Shown here: one piece after another, positions 25,622 through 34,309 of the stretch
How positions within the stretch are numbered: the first letter of the stretch is position 1
Layout of the letters: each line of letters opens with the position of its first letter
Assembly (NCBI GenBank): GCA_021199335.1
Contig: JAJQIG010000046.1
Location: 62,001-126,000 of the forward strand
Reading direction: 5' to 3'
Length of the DNA stretch: 64,000 nt
From: Oscillospiraceae bacterium
Lineage (GTDB): Bacteria > Bacillota > Clostridia > Oscillospirales > Ruminococcaceae
The notes under the pieces: model-generated
The model's input: only the letters and a program-made list of their open reading frames with translations
Told to the model about the DNA's origin: nothing
Database searches by the model: none
Position numbers and translations under genes: made by a program

Positions 25622-26602
25622 ATGGTGGAAAAAATAGTTAATGTAGACAATATTGATGAAATAATTTCCTTGTTCGGCAATTTTGATGAGAATATCAACC
25701 TCATGCAAAGGCAGTATAATGTAGCAATCCTCAGCAGGGGGAATGATATTCGCATCAGTGGGGAGGATGCCGATGTGCGCAGAGCCGAAAGCGCCGTCAG
25801 AACCCTCATCGACCTTATACGGAAGGGAGAAACCATTAATGAGCAGAACATTCGGTATGTGAATACTATGGTTGACGAGGGAACAGCCGAGCAGGCAGTG
25901 CAGATTGCGGATGGCGGTATATGCGTTACTACAGGCGGAAAGGTCGTTAAGGCAAAGACGCTTGGGCAGAAAAATTATGTTAAGGCGATTGATAATAACA
26001 CCATAGTTATGGGTGTAGGCCCCGCAGGAACGGGAAAAACCTATCTTGCGGTTGCAATGGCGGTGAAAGCGTTCAAGGCGCATGAGATCAATAAAATTAT
26101 TCTTACCCGCCCTGCCGTTGAAGCGGGTGAAAAGCTCGGCTTTCTCCCCGGGGATTTGCAAAATAAGGTTGACCCATATCTAAGACCGCTCTATGATGCC
26201 CTTTTTGATATGTTCGGGGCGGAAACCTTCGCAAAGCATATGGAAAGGGGAAGTATTGAGGTTGCCCCGCTTGCATATATGAGAGGACGTACCCTCGATG
26301 ATTCCTTCATCATTCTTGATGAGGCGCAGAACACTACAAGGGAACAGATAAAAATGTTCCTTACAAGGCTTGGCTTTAACAGCAAGATGGTTATTACAGG
26401 CGATATTACTCAGATTGATTTGCCCGACAGCCGAAAATCAGGACTTATAGATGCGATGCGTGTTCTTAAAAATATTGATGATATCTCAATTACACAGTTT
26501 ACCGAGCGGGATGTTGTAAGACATAAGCTTGTTCAAGATATAATTAAAGCATATGAAAAAGCGGATGAAGAAAAAAGCAGAAGGATTTTGAAAAATATAT
26601 AA
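25622..26602 (+). CDS. phoH: PhoH-like ATPase
   Basis: 326 residues from ATG 25622 (a TTG 6 bases upstream is possible; GAGG lies 10 and 4 bases away respectively). An N-terminal KH-like region is followed by the ATPase: Walker A GPAGTGKT at about 131, Walker B FIILDEAQN and sensor ITGDITQIDLP. Family members are RNA-associated ATPases, often linked to YbeY, whose gene follows. Bacillus has pgpH between phoH and ybeY; here they are adjacent. Confidence 0.94.
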   Translation: MVEKIVNVDNIDEIISLFGNFDENINLMQRQYNVAILSRGNDIRISGEDADVRRAESAVRTLIDLIRKGETINEQNIRYVNTMVDEGTAEQAVQIADGGICVTTGGKVVKAKTLGQKNYVKAIDNNTIVMGVGPAGTGKTYLAVAMAVKAFKAHEINKIILTRPAVEAGEKLGFLPGDLQNKVDPYLRPLYDALFDMFGAETFAKHMERGSIEVAPLAYMRGRTLDDSFIILDEAQNTTREQIKMFLTRLGFNSKMVITGDITQIDLPDSRKSGLIDAMRVLKNIDDISITQFTERDVVRHKLVQDIIKAYEKADEEKSRRILKNI

Positions 26603-26642
26603 TTTGGGGTGCGACCCGTGAATTGGAGAGGACTGATAAAAA

Positions 26643-27155
26643 ATGGCAAAGGTAAAGGTTATGATCAGAAACAATCAGCGTGAGGTAAAGATTCCCGTAG
26701 GGCTTCGCCTTTTGGTAAGGAAATGTTGCCAAGCGGTTCTTGCGACGGAGAATTTCAACAAGGATGCGGAGGTAAGCGTTTCTTTTGTTAATAATAACGA
26801 AATAAGGCAGCTCAATAGAGTTTATCGTGACAAGGACAAGCCGACCGATGTGCTTTCATTTCCGCTTGGGGAAAACGGAGTTTACGATTTGAACAATGAA
26901 ACGGGAGCATACTTGCTGGGCGATGTTGTTATTTCAATGGAAACCGCTGTCAAGCAGGCTCACATATACGGACATTCGCTTGAACGAGAGGTTGGATTTC
27001 TGACGGTTCATTCAATGCTCCACCTTCTCGGATATGACCACGAAACCTCTGCGCTTGATGCGGCTAAGATGCATGAAAAGGAAGAAATCATCCTTGAATC
27101 CTTGGGAATTTCAAGAGAGGCAACCTTCACCAATGAAAATGTTGTACACTCTTAA
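26643..27155 (+). CDS. ybeY: Endoribonuclease YbeY (rRNA maturation)
   Basis: 170 residues. The zinc motif HSMLHLLGYDH (three His) is complete, preceded by the family stretch RDKDKPTDVLSFPL and LLGDVVIS. YbeY takes part in 16S rRNA 3'-end maturation and ribosome quality control. GGAGAGGA lies upstream of the ATG. The following dgkA start lies inside its last codons. Confidence 0.96.
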   Translation: MAKVKVMIRNNQREVKIPVGLRLLVRKCCQAVLATENFNKDAEVSVSFVNNNEIRQLNRVYRDKDKPTDVLSFPLGENGVYDLNNETGAYLLGDVVISMETAVKQAHIYGHSLEREVGFLTVHSMLHLLGYDHETSALDAAKMHEKEEIILESLGISREATFTNENVVHS

Positions 27156-27597
27156 ACGCTTTTCAAAAGGCTTTCTTTATGCGGCAAGGGGAATTGCATA
27201 TAACATAAAAAACGAGAGGAATTTCCGTTTTCATATAACTGCGATGGTGTGGGTAATTGTTCTGTCAATGTTTTATGATTTGAGCAGGACGGAATATGCT
27301 GTACTTATCCTGACGTTTTCCTCCGTTATTGCCTGCGAAGCCGTTAATACAGCCGTTGAAAGGGCAGTGGACTTTACATCGAAGAATGAGAATAGGCTTG
27401 CAAGAGCGGCTAAGGACTCCTCGGCGGCGGCTGTGCTGATTGCGGCGCTGTTTTCGGTGGCAGTGGCTGTCTGTCTGTTCTGGGATACGGCAGTGTTTGC
27501 GGAGATTGGAGCGTTTTTTGCGGGCAGACCGCTCTGTGCGGCTGCTGTCGTGGTTATGGCTGTTTTATCGTTTATTTTTATTTTTAAAGGAATTTGA
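27133..27597 (+). CDS. dgkA: Undecaprenol/diacylglycerol kinase DgkA type
   Basis: 154 residues, starting inside the end of ybeY (23-base overlap); ATG 27133 is preferred to ATG 27139 because of AGAGG 12 bases upstream. Family motifs NERNFRFH and ACEAVNTAVERAVDF (catalytic Glu and metal-binding residues) and three or more membrane helices. In Bacillus the homologue phosphorylates undecaprenol to replenish the lipid carrier for cell-wall synthesis. The C-terminal hydrophobic part is longer than the roughly 120-residue family core. Confidence 0.9.
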   Translation: MKMLYTLKRFSKGFLYAARGIAYNIKNERNFRFHITAMVWVIVLSMFYDLSRTEYAVLILTFSSVIACEAVNTAVERAVDFTSKNENRLARAAKDSSAAAVLIAALFSVAVAVCLFWDTAVFAEIGAFFAGRPLCAAAVVVMAVLSFIFIFKGI

Positions 27598-27601
27598 TTT
27601 T

Positions 27602-28516
27602 ATGAACACAAAAACTGAGTTTGTAACAATTGTCGGACGTGCAAATGCGGGAAAATCATCCCTGCTCAATGCCCTTGTTGGTGAAAAAATCGCTGTTATA
27701 AGCGCAAAGCCACAGACTACACGAACAAGAATTACAGGTATAGTTACCGAAAATGAAACGCAGTATGTCTTTATGGATACCCCGGGAGTTCAGCGCGCAA
27801 AAAACAAGCTTGGGGAGCATATGAATAAAACCGTAAAGGACTCTGTAACGGATGTTGATCTTATCCTTATGGTTGTCGACGCTTCGAGAAATATAAACGA
27901 TATTGAACGTTCGATTATTTCGAGCTTCCGCAAGAACGATAACGTTATTTTGATAATAAATAAAATTGACCTTATTTCCGATAAATCCGAAATTGCGGCA
28001 AAGATTGCGGAGTTTTCTTCGCTTTATGACTTTAATACAGTCATTCCGATAAGCGTAAAGGAAAATGACGGAATTGATATTGTTTGGGAGGAAACAAAAA
28101 AATATGCGGTTGAGGGTCCGCATTATTTCTCGGACGATTCCTTTACCGACCAACCCGAACGTGTCCTTGCTGCGGAAATTGTACGGGAAAAGATACTTAA
28201 CCTTATGCATGATGAGGTTCCGCACGGAATCGCCGTTACAACCGAGCAGATGAGCGAGCGTGTTGATAAAAGCGGAGAGGATATCCTCGATATTTCAGTA
28301 ACAATTTTTTGCGAGAGGGATTCGCATAAAGGAATGATTATCGGTAAAAAGGGCGCTATGCTGCAAAAAATAGGAAGTATGGCGAGGGACGATCTTGAAC
28401 GATTTTTTGAAATTAAAGTTAACCTTCAGTGCTGGGTAAAGGTAAAAGCGGATTGGCGTAATAATGAGGCTCTTATCCGCAGCTTTGGACTTTCAAATAA
28501 TACCTCTGATAAATAA
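27602..28516 (+). CDS. era: GTPase Era
   Basis: 304 residues from ATG 27602 (AAAGGA about 10 bases upstream); a much longer in-frame start inside dgkA is rejected. G1 GRANAGKSS (usual form GRPNVGKS), effector region PQTTRTRITGI, DTPG and NKID motifs, then the C-terminal KH domain with GMIIGKKGAMLQKIG. Era binds 16S rRNA during 30S assembly. cdd, which lies between dgkA and era in Bacillus, is absent. Confidence 0.96.
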   Translation: MNTKTEFVTIVGRANAGKSSLLNALVGEKIAVISAKPQTTRTRITGIVTENETQYVFMDTPGVQRAKNKLGEHMNKTVKDSVTDVDLILMVVDASRNINDIERSIISSFRKNDNVILIINKIDLISDKSEIAAKIAEFSSLYDFNTVIPISVKENDGIDIVWEETKKYAVEGPHYFSDDSFTDQPERVLAAEIVREKILNLMHDEVPHGIAVTTEQMSERVDKSGEDILDISVTIFCERDSHKGMIIGKKGAMLQKIGSMARDDLERFFEIKVNLQCWVKVKADWRNNEALIRSFGLSNNTSDK

Positions 28517-28564
28517 TTTTTGTTCGGATATAATCTTAATATAACCCAACAGGGAGGTTGTATT

Positions 28565-28744
28565 ATGATTATGAGCGCAAATGATACTAAATGGAAAAGG
28601 TTCGAGTCAAGCGGTAAAATTTCCGACTATCTTGAATACAGAGGAATTTCGGTTCAAGGCCTACAAGTAAAAGGAGATAATCAAAGTGCCTATGATGACA
28701 GTAAAGGGGCTTGTGGTATCGGAACACAGCGTTGGGGAAAGTGA
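28565..28744 (+). CDS. YqzL-like small protein
   Basis: 59 residues, ATG 28565 with AGGGAGG 7 bases upstream. Residues 9-25 (KWKRFESSGKISDYLEY) match the short YqzL pattern W-x-x-F-x-x-(S/T)G-x-I-x-x-YL, and Bacillus yqzL lies at the same place between era and recO. Function unknown. The tail after about residue 35 has no family support and overlaps recO by 59 bases in another frame. Confidence 0.75.
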   Translation: MIMSANDTKWKRFESSGKISDYLEYRGISVQGLQVKGDNQSAYDDSKGACGIGTQRWGK

Positions 28745-29450
28745 CAAATTCATAAGCATCCTTACTTCAGGCTACGGTACGATTGATGTGAGGGTTCGGG
28801 GAGCGAATAAAATTACGGGTAAGAACCATGCCGCAACCCAGCTTTTCGGATATTCTGAGTTCTGCCTTGAGTCAAGCAGGGACAGATATTACCTCAACAG
28901 CAGTCGGGTTATCTATGATTTCTTTAACCTTAGACTGGATATAAAAAAGCTTGCCCTTGCGTGCTACATGGGTGAGGTGGCAAGGTTTACCGTGCTTGCA
29001 AGCAATAAGCAGCATGAGAATGATGTTATGAGGCTTATATTAAATTGCCTTTATATGCTTGATTCGGATAAAAGAAGCTGCGAATTTATTAAAAGTGTGT
29101 TTGAGCTTCGATTTGTGTCGGAGATTGGGTTTATTCCCCAGCTTATCGGATGCCGTGTCTGCTATACATACGATGCCGAAGAGATGTTTTTCCTTGTTGA
29201 TAAGGCATATGTGCTTTGCCGTGATGATTTTGAGGAAATGGGGTTAACGGAGAATCGCTGCAGCATAAAAATTACCCCATCCGAGCTTGCGGCACTGCAG
29301 TTTATTGCGCTCGTCCCGCTTGAAAGGATTTTTAATTTCAGGCTGTCGGAGAAATCCCAGGCTAAGATCAATGAGATAACGGAGAAATATATACTTTTCC
29401 GCCTAAATCGTTCGTTTAATTCGCTTGAATACTACCATACTGTTTCTTAA
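28686..29450 (+). CDS. recO: DNA repair protein RecO
   Basis: 254 residues from GTG 28686 (AAGGAGA about 9 bases upstream). N-terminal OB fold (VKGLVVSEHSVGESDKFISI, then GYGTIDVRVRGA) and an alpha-helical C-terminal domain with a partial zinc-finger GCRVC. RecO loads RecA with RecR at gaps. The start lies inside yqzL, suggesting translational coupling; the stop is 16 bases before mutS2. Confidence 0.92.
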   Translation: MPMMTVKGLVVSEHSVGESDKFISILTSGYGTIDVRVRGANKITGKNHAATQLFGYSEFCLESSRDRYYLNSSRVIYDFFNLRLDIKKLALACYMGEVARFTVLASNKQHENDVMRLILNCLYMLDSDKRSCEFIKSVFELRFVSEIGFIPQLIGCRVCYTYDAEEMFFLVDKAYVLCRDDFEEMGLTENRCSIKITPSELAALQFIALVPLERIFNFRLSEKSQAKINEITEKYILFRLNRSFNSLEYYHTVS

Positions 29451-29466
29451 CGAAAGGCAAACTATT

Positions 29467-31842
29467 ATGAATAACTATTATAAATCACTTGAACTACATA
29501 AGGTTCTTGAAATGCTTTCGGAGGAGGCATCAAATTCAAGAACCAAGGAAATGGCTGCTGAGTTGACGCCGCAGACAGATATAGACGTTGTTAAAAAGGA
29601 AATGAAGAAAACCTCCGATGCGTTCGACTTGTCCGTGAGGTACGGAACTCCCGCATTTTCCGCATTTAAGGATATAAGAGGCTCTCTCGGAAGAGCATCC
29701 TCGGGGGCAAGCCTTTCGTTAAGGGAGCTGCTTGACATTGCACAAATGCTTTATCAGGTAAGAATGCTCAGTGATTGGTATAAAACCGTAGATGAAACCG
29801 ATACTTCAATCGGTTATCTTTTTGCATCGCTTTCGCCTAATAAATACCTTGAGGATAAGATAAAAAACGCAATTTTGTCGGAGGATGAAATTGCCGACTC
29901 AGCAAGTCGTGAGCTTGCGGATATAAGGCGCAAAATCGCCCAGGCGGGTGTTAGAATAAGGGAAAGCCTTGATAAAATGATTCACTCCGCCGAGATTCAG
30001 AAGTCGCTTCGGGAAAATATTATAACAATGCGTGATGGGAGATATGTTCTTCCTGTAAAATCCGAGCATAAAGGCAGCGTTCCGGGACTTGTACACGCCG
30101 CCTCCGCTACAGGCTCAACCTATTTTATCGAACCGATGTCCGTTGTTGAAGCAAATAATGATATAAAGGTTCTTCAAGGACAGGAGCAGGACGAAATCGA
30201 GCGCATAATTGCGGAGCTTTCGGGGGATTGCGCATACTCTGCGGAAACGCTTTCGGCTGATTATGAAACGTGTGCGGAGATAAATTTTTATTTTGCAAAA
30301 GCAAACCTTGGCGCAAGGATGAACGGCTGCGTCCCGGAAATTACCGACAGCGGTCTTATTTCCCTTAAAAAAGCACGTCACCCGCTTATCGATAAGAGCA
30401 AGGTTGTCCCCGTCGATATAAAGCTTGGCGGAGATTACAATGCGCTTATAGTAACAGGCCCGAATACAGGAGGTAAAACCGTTATTCTTAAAACAACGGG
30501 GCTTCTTACAGCCATGACAATGTGCGGCCTTATGATTCCGGCAGGTGATGGAAGTATAATTTCTGTGTTTGACCGCATTCTTGTGAATATCGGAGATCAG
30601 CAGAGCATTGAACAAAGCCTTTCAACATTTTCATCGCATATGAGCAGCGTTGTAAATATACTAAAAGCGGCGGACGAAAAATCCCTTGTCCTGTTGGATG
30701 AATTGGGCTCGGGAACGGACCCCGTTGAAGGTGCGGCTCTTGCCGTTTCCATTATAGAAGACATGGTTTCAAAGGGCAGTAAGTTGCTTGTTACAACGCA
30801 TTATCAGGAGCTTAAACTCTTTGCGATTGAAACTGAGGGGATAGAGAACGCCTCCTGTGAATTTGATGCTGCAACTTTACAACCGACATATCGCCTTATT
30901 ATAGGTTCTCCGGGAAAATCAAACGCATTCTCAATTTCGTCCAAACTGGGCGTTCCCGAGGGTATAATAAACCGTGCGAGAGAGCTTGTTTCAACGGAAA
31001 ATCAGCGTTTTGAGGAGGTTGTTGCACAGCTTGAGGAATCAAGACGCCGCCTTGATGCCCGGAATGAGGAAATTTTGGTTTTAAAGCGTGAGCATTCTGA
31101 AAAGCTTGCCGAGCTTGAAAGGCAAATTGACGAGTTCAACGCCAAAAAGGAAGTTGAATTTGAAAAAGCCCGCGTCGAGGCAATGAGGATAGTTGAAAGC
31201 TGCCGTGTTCAGTCGGAAAATATTCTCGATGAGCTTAGCGATATACGAAAGCAGAAGGATAAAGCAGAGTTTTCTCGGCTTGCCGCAAATGCAAAATCAA
31301 AGAGCAAGTCTGTCCTTAGCAAAATGTATGATACCGCAAATCCCGTAATGGTTAAGGAACATAAGGAATACAAACTTCCAAGAGCGCTTAAAAAGGGCGA
31401 TAGGGTTCTTGTTGTTGATATTGACAAAACAGGAATCCTTGCGAGCGACCCGGATTCAAACGACAATGTGTTCGTTCAGGTCGGCATAATGAAAACCAAG
31501 GTCAATATAAGCAAGTTGAGATTGCTTGAGCCCGAAAAGACGGAGGTTAAAAGCAAGAAGGTTTCCACCAAAAATGTTCGTGGAAAAATGCAGAGGAAGG
31601 CTTCGCTTGAGCTTGATATAAGGGGCTGCGCCGTTGACGAGGGCATTCACGAGCTTGATATGTTCATTGATAATGCCGTGCTTACGGGAGCGGGGGTTGT
31701 GACGGTTATCCACGGGAAGGGTACAGGTGTGCTTCGCAGTGGAATACAGAAGCATCTTAAGAGCCACCCATCGGTAAAAAGCTTTCGCTCGGGAGTTTTT
31801 GGCGAGGGAGAGGACGGAGTAACAGTCGTTGAGCTGAAATAA
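29467..31842 (+). CDS. mutS2: MutS2, Smr-domain ATPase/endonuclease
   Basis: 791 residues from ATG 29467 (GAAAGG upstream). MutS core without the mismatch-recognition domain; Walker A GPNTGGKT at about 331, STFSSHMSS, Walker B LLDELGSGTDP, a long coiled coil (about 500-620) and a C-terminal Smr domain with LDIRG and HGKGTGVLR. In other bacteria MutS2 suppresses recombination or rescues collided ribosomes; which applies here is not shown. Confidence 0.95.
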   Translation: MNNYYKSLELHKVLEMLSEEASNSRTKEMAAELTPQTDIDVVKKEMKKTSDAFDLSVRYGTPAFSAFKDIRGSLGRASSGASLSLRELLDIAQMLYQVRMLSDWYKTVDETDTSIGYLFASLSPNKYLEDKIKNAILSEDEIADSASRELADIRRKIAQAGVRIRESLDKMIHSAEIQKSLRENIITMRDGRYVLPVKSEHKGSVPGLVHAASATGSTYFIEPMSVVEANNDIKVLQGQEQDEIERIIAELSGDCAYSAETLSADYETCAEINFYFAKANLGARMNGCVPEITDSGLISLKKARHPLIDKSKVVPVDIKLGGDYNALIVTGPNTGGKTVILKTTGLLTAMTMCGLMIPAGDGSIISVFDRILVNIGDQQSIEQSLSTFSSHMSSVVNILKAADEKSLVLLDELGSGTDPVEGAALAVSIIEDMVSKGSKLLVTTHYQELKLFAIETEGIENASCEFDAATLQPTYRLIIGSPGKSNAFSISSKLGVPEGIINRARELVSTENQRFEEVVAQLEESRRRLDARNEEILVLKREHSEKLAELERQIDEFNAKKEVEFEKARVEAMRIVESCRVQSENILDELSDIRKQKDKAEFSRLAANAKSKSKSVLSKMYDTANPVMVKEHKEYKLPRALKKGDRVLVVDIDKTGILASDPDSNDNVFVQVGIMKTKVNISKLRLLEPEKTEVKSKKVSTKNVRGKMQRKASLELDIRGCAVDEGIHELDMFIDNAVLTGAGVVTVIHGKGTGVLRSGIQKHLKSHPSVKSFRSGVFGEGEDGVTVVELK

Positions 31843-31933
31843 ATGCATAATACAAGCCGATTGAGGAATAAAATTTTTATAGGCAGAAATTGCCGATTTT
31901 ACCCTCAAATTTATTCCGAAGGATTGGTATAAT

Positions 31934-32221
31934 ATGAAATGCACACTTCACGACATTTGCAGTAAGGAAATTATAAATATTCGCTCAGGAACGAAAATCG
32001 GATTTGCCGATGACATCGAATTTGATACGGATACCCTTTCAGTGAAATCTATTATTATTTATGGAAAATATCATCTGTTTGGTTTCCTTGGCAAGGATGA
32101 CGATATTGTGATAAAATGTAAGGATATTGAAGTAATTGGCACTGATACCATATTAATTTCCGCTGATGAGTCATTGTTATCAAAAAAGATAAAGGTTAAA
32201 CCCGAAATTTTGTGTAAATAG
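31934..32221 (+). CDS. YlmC/YmxH-type PRC-barrel sporulation protein
   Basis: 95 residues with the family pattern: DICSKEIINIRSG, then GFADDIEFD and GKYHLFGFLGKDDDIVI, that is a PRC-barrel fold. Bacillus YmxH and YlmC are small spore-forming-specific members of unknown function. AAGGATT upstream of the ATG. The 91 bases before it contain TTGAGG/CCTCAA (31861-31866 with 31903-31908) around a small GGCA/TGCC hairpin. Confidence 0.82.
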   Translation: MKCTLHDICSKEIINIRSGTKIGFADDIEFDTDTLSVKSIIIYGKYHLFGFLGKDDDIVIKCKDIEVIGTDTILISADESLLSKKIKVKPEILCK

Positions 32222-32235
32222 ACGCAAGAAAAAAC

Positions 32236-32264
32236 TTGCAATTTAAACTGAATCATGGTATAAT
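32236..32264 (+). promoter_or_regulatory. Strong promoter of rpsB-tsf
   Basis: TTGCAA (32236-32241), 17-base spacer, TGgTATAAT with the perfect -10 at 32259-32264. A near-consensus sigma-A promoter, as expected for ribosomal protein genes. Confidence 0.88.
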
Positions 32265-32280
32265 TATTCAGTAATTCGCA

Positions 32281-32342
32281 CGTCTGCGCTTTTAACAGTT
32301 GGTGCTTGCTTTTCGCGAGTTTATGTTAAGCTAAGCCGGACG
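32281..32342 (+). promoter_or_regulatory. Structured rpsB leader RNA (candidate autoregulatory site)
   Basis: Nested helices within the roughly 105-base 5' leader: CGTCTG (32281-32286) with CGGACG (32337-32342), TTAACA (32292-32297) with TGTTAA (32324-32329), and CTTGC (32305-32309) with GCGAG (32315-32319). The structure ends about 20 bases before the GGAGG site of rpsB. Ribosomal protein S2 autoregulates through leader RNA in other bacteria; that this one does so is inference. Confidence 0.6.
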
Positions 32343-32378
32343 GAGGATAAATTTAAAACCAATTTGGAGGAAAAAACA

Positions 32379-33116
32379 ATGGGCGTAGTATCAATGAAAC
32401 AGCTTCTTGAAGCCGGTGTGCATTTCGGCCACCAGACAAGAAGATGGAACCCTAAAATGGCACCTTACATCTTTACGGAAAGAAACGGAATTTATATTAT
32501 CGATCTTCAGAAAACCGTAAAGAAGCTCGATGAGGCTTACAGCTTCATTCGTGAAGTTGCAGCAAACGGCGACACCGTTCTCTTTGTAGGTACAAAGAAG
32601 CAGGCAGGCGATTCCGTTAAGGAAGAAGCTCTGAGAGCAGGTGTTCACTATGTAAATGCAAGATGGCTTGGCGGTATGATGACCAACTTTAAGACCATCC
32701 AGAGAAGAATCAAAAGACTTGAACAGCTCCACGAAATGCAGGAGGACGGTACATTCAACCTTCTCCCCAAGAAGGAAGTTGTTAAGCTCGAGCTTGAAAT
32801 TGAGAAGCTTGAAAAGTTCCTCGGCGGTATCAAGACAATGCAGAAGCTCCCCGGCGCTCTGTTTGTAGTTGATCCCCGTAAGGAAAAGATTGCGGTATCA
32901 GAGGCAAAGAAGCTTGGTATTCCTGTGGTTGCTATTGTTGATACAAACTGCGATCCCGATGATGTAGATTATGTTATCCCCGGAAATGATGACGCTATCA
33001 GAGCCGTCAAGCTTATCGCTGGCGCAATGGCTGACGCTATCATCGAAGGCAGACAGGGTACTCAGGAAGCTGTTGAGGTTTCCGAAGAAGCAGAAGCTGA
33101 AGAAGCTGCAGAATAA
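32379..33116 (+). CDS. rpsB: 30S ribosomal protein S2
   Basis: 245 residues from ATG 32379 (TTGGAGG 8 bases upstream). Signature [20 protein letters not shown] at the start, [12 protein letters not shown] in the coiled-coil region and [13 protein letters not shown] near the end; the C-terminus is an acidic Glu/Ala tail. S2 binds late to the 30S head and is needed for S1/mRNA engagement. Cotranscribed with tsf. Confidence 0.98.
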   Translation: MGVVSMKQLLEAGVHFGHQTRRWNPKMAPYIFTERNGIYIIDLQKTVKKLDEAYSFIREVAANGDTVLFVGTKKQAGDSVKEEALRAGVHYVNARWLGGMMTNFKTIQRRIKRLEQLHEMQEDGTFNLLPKKEVVKLELEIEKLEKFLGGIKTMQKLPGALFVVDPRKEKIAVSEAKKLGIPVVAIVDTNCDPDDVDYVIPGNDDAIRAVKLIAGAMADAIIEGRQGTQEAVEVSEEAEAEEAAE

Positions 33117-33133
33117 TTTAATTCCGAATTTTC

Positions 33134-33161
33134 GGGCAGACACATTAATATATGTCTGCCC
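33134..33161 (+). promoter_or_regulatory. Hairpin between rpsB and tsf
   Basis: A 9-bp perfect stem GGGCAGACA/TGTCTGCCC (33134-33142 with 33153-33161) without a T-run. It could stabilise the rpsB message or adjust the rpsB:tsf ratio; it is not a typical terminator. Confidence 0.65.
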
Positions 33162-33195
33162 ATATTCAATATAAAAGATTTTGGGAGGAATAAAA

Positions 33196-34119
33196 ATGGC
33201 AAAGGCATCTATTAATGAAATTAAAGACCTTATGAAGGCTACAGGCGTTGGTATGATGGATTGTAAGAAAGCGCTTGAAGAGGCTGATGGAGATAGAGAA
33301 AAGGCAGTTACCATTCTTCGTGAAAAGGGACTTGCTACACAGGCAAAGAAAAGCGGCAGAGTTGCTGCCGAGGGTATTGTTACTTCCGTAGTTGAGGGTA
33401 ATGTCGGTGCGGTTGTTGAGGTTAACATCGAAACCGACTTCGCCGCAAATAATGAGGAGTTCAAGGCTTTTGTTGCCGCCGTTGCAAAGACCGTTATTGA
33501 AAAGAATCCTGCCGATGTTGATAGTCTTAAGGCTGCAACAATAAGCGGCGGAGATAAGAGCGTTGAGGAAACTCTCCAGGATCTCTTTATCAAAATTAGG
33601 GAGAATATGGTTATCCGCCGCTTCGCAAGATTTGAGGGTGTCCTTGTTCCTTATGTTCACGGTGGCGGAAGCATCGGTGTCATGGTTAAGCTCGATACAG
33701 ATCTTCCCACAGATAAGGTTTTCGAGGTCGGTAAGGACTGTGCGCTCCAGGTTGCGGCTATGAATCCCTCTTACCTCAACAGAGAAGCAGTTCCCGCTGA
33801 GGTTCTCGAAAACGAAAAGACAATTATTATGGCTCAGATGGCTGAAGATCCCAAGATGGCTTCAAAGCCGGAACAGGTTAAAGCTAAGATTGCCGAGGGT
33901 AAGGTTGGCAAGTATTATTCCGAAAACTGCCTCCTTGAACAGGCATTTGTTAAGGACGATAAGATGACCGTTCAGCAGTATGTTGACTCCGTTGCTAAGC
34001 AGCTTGGCGGAAAGATTGTTGTTGCAGATTATGTCCGCTTTGAAAGAGGCGAGGGTGTTGAGAAAAAGGCTGACAACTTCGCTGAGGAAGTTGCAAATAT
34101 GGCAGGAACAAATAAGTAA
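33196..34119 (+). CDS. tsf: Translation elongation factor Ts
   Basis: Nucleotide-exchange factor for EF-Tu. 307 residues from ATG 33196 (GGGAGG upstream): N-terminal UBA-like MKATGVGMMDCKKALEEADG, the core ETDFAANNEEF (usual form TDFVAKN), IGVMVKLDTD, then a C-terminal module. Standard partner of rpsB; a strong terminator follows. Confidence 0.98.
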   Translation: MAKASINEIKDLMKATGVGMMDCKKALEEADGDREKAVTILREKGLATQAKKSGRVAAEGIVTSVVEGNVGAVVEVNIETDFAANNEEFKAFVAAVAKTVIEKNPADVDSLKAATISGGDKSVEETLQDLFIKIRENMVIRRFARFEGVLVPYVHGGGSIGVMVKLDTDLPTDKVFEVGKDCALQVAAMNPSYLNREAVPAEVLENEKTIIMAQMAEDPKMASKPEQVKAKIAEGKVGKYYSENCLLEQAFVKDDKMTVQQYVDSVAKQLGGKIVVADYVRFERGEGVEKKADNFAEEVANMAGTNK

Positions 34120-34160
34120 TTTCAGATTATTATCGTGTTGATAGTGAAACCGTTTGAATT

Positions 34161-34197
34161 ATGCCGTCTGTATTTTGAGTACAGACGGCATTTTTTT
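34161..34197 (+). terminator. Intrinsic terminator after tsf
   Basis: A 12-bp perfect stem (34161-34172 with 34180-34191), 7-base loop, then seven T's. Confidence 0.93.
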
Positions 34198-34221
34198 CTA
34201 AAAAAATATTTTTGCAGACTA

Positions 34222-34250
34222 TTGCATAAATACAAATAAAATGATATTAT
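34222..34250 (+). promoter_or_regulatory. Promoter of the peptide-binding lipoprotein gene
   Basis: TTGCAT (34222-34227), 17-base spacer, TGaTATTAT with the -10 at 34245-34250; about 60 bases before the start codon. Confidence 0.7.
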
Positions 34251-34309
34251 TTATATAGTAGGCAGTTTTTTGATGCCTTATTGAATTTTACCTTGAGGGG
34301 TTTATTTAA

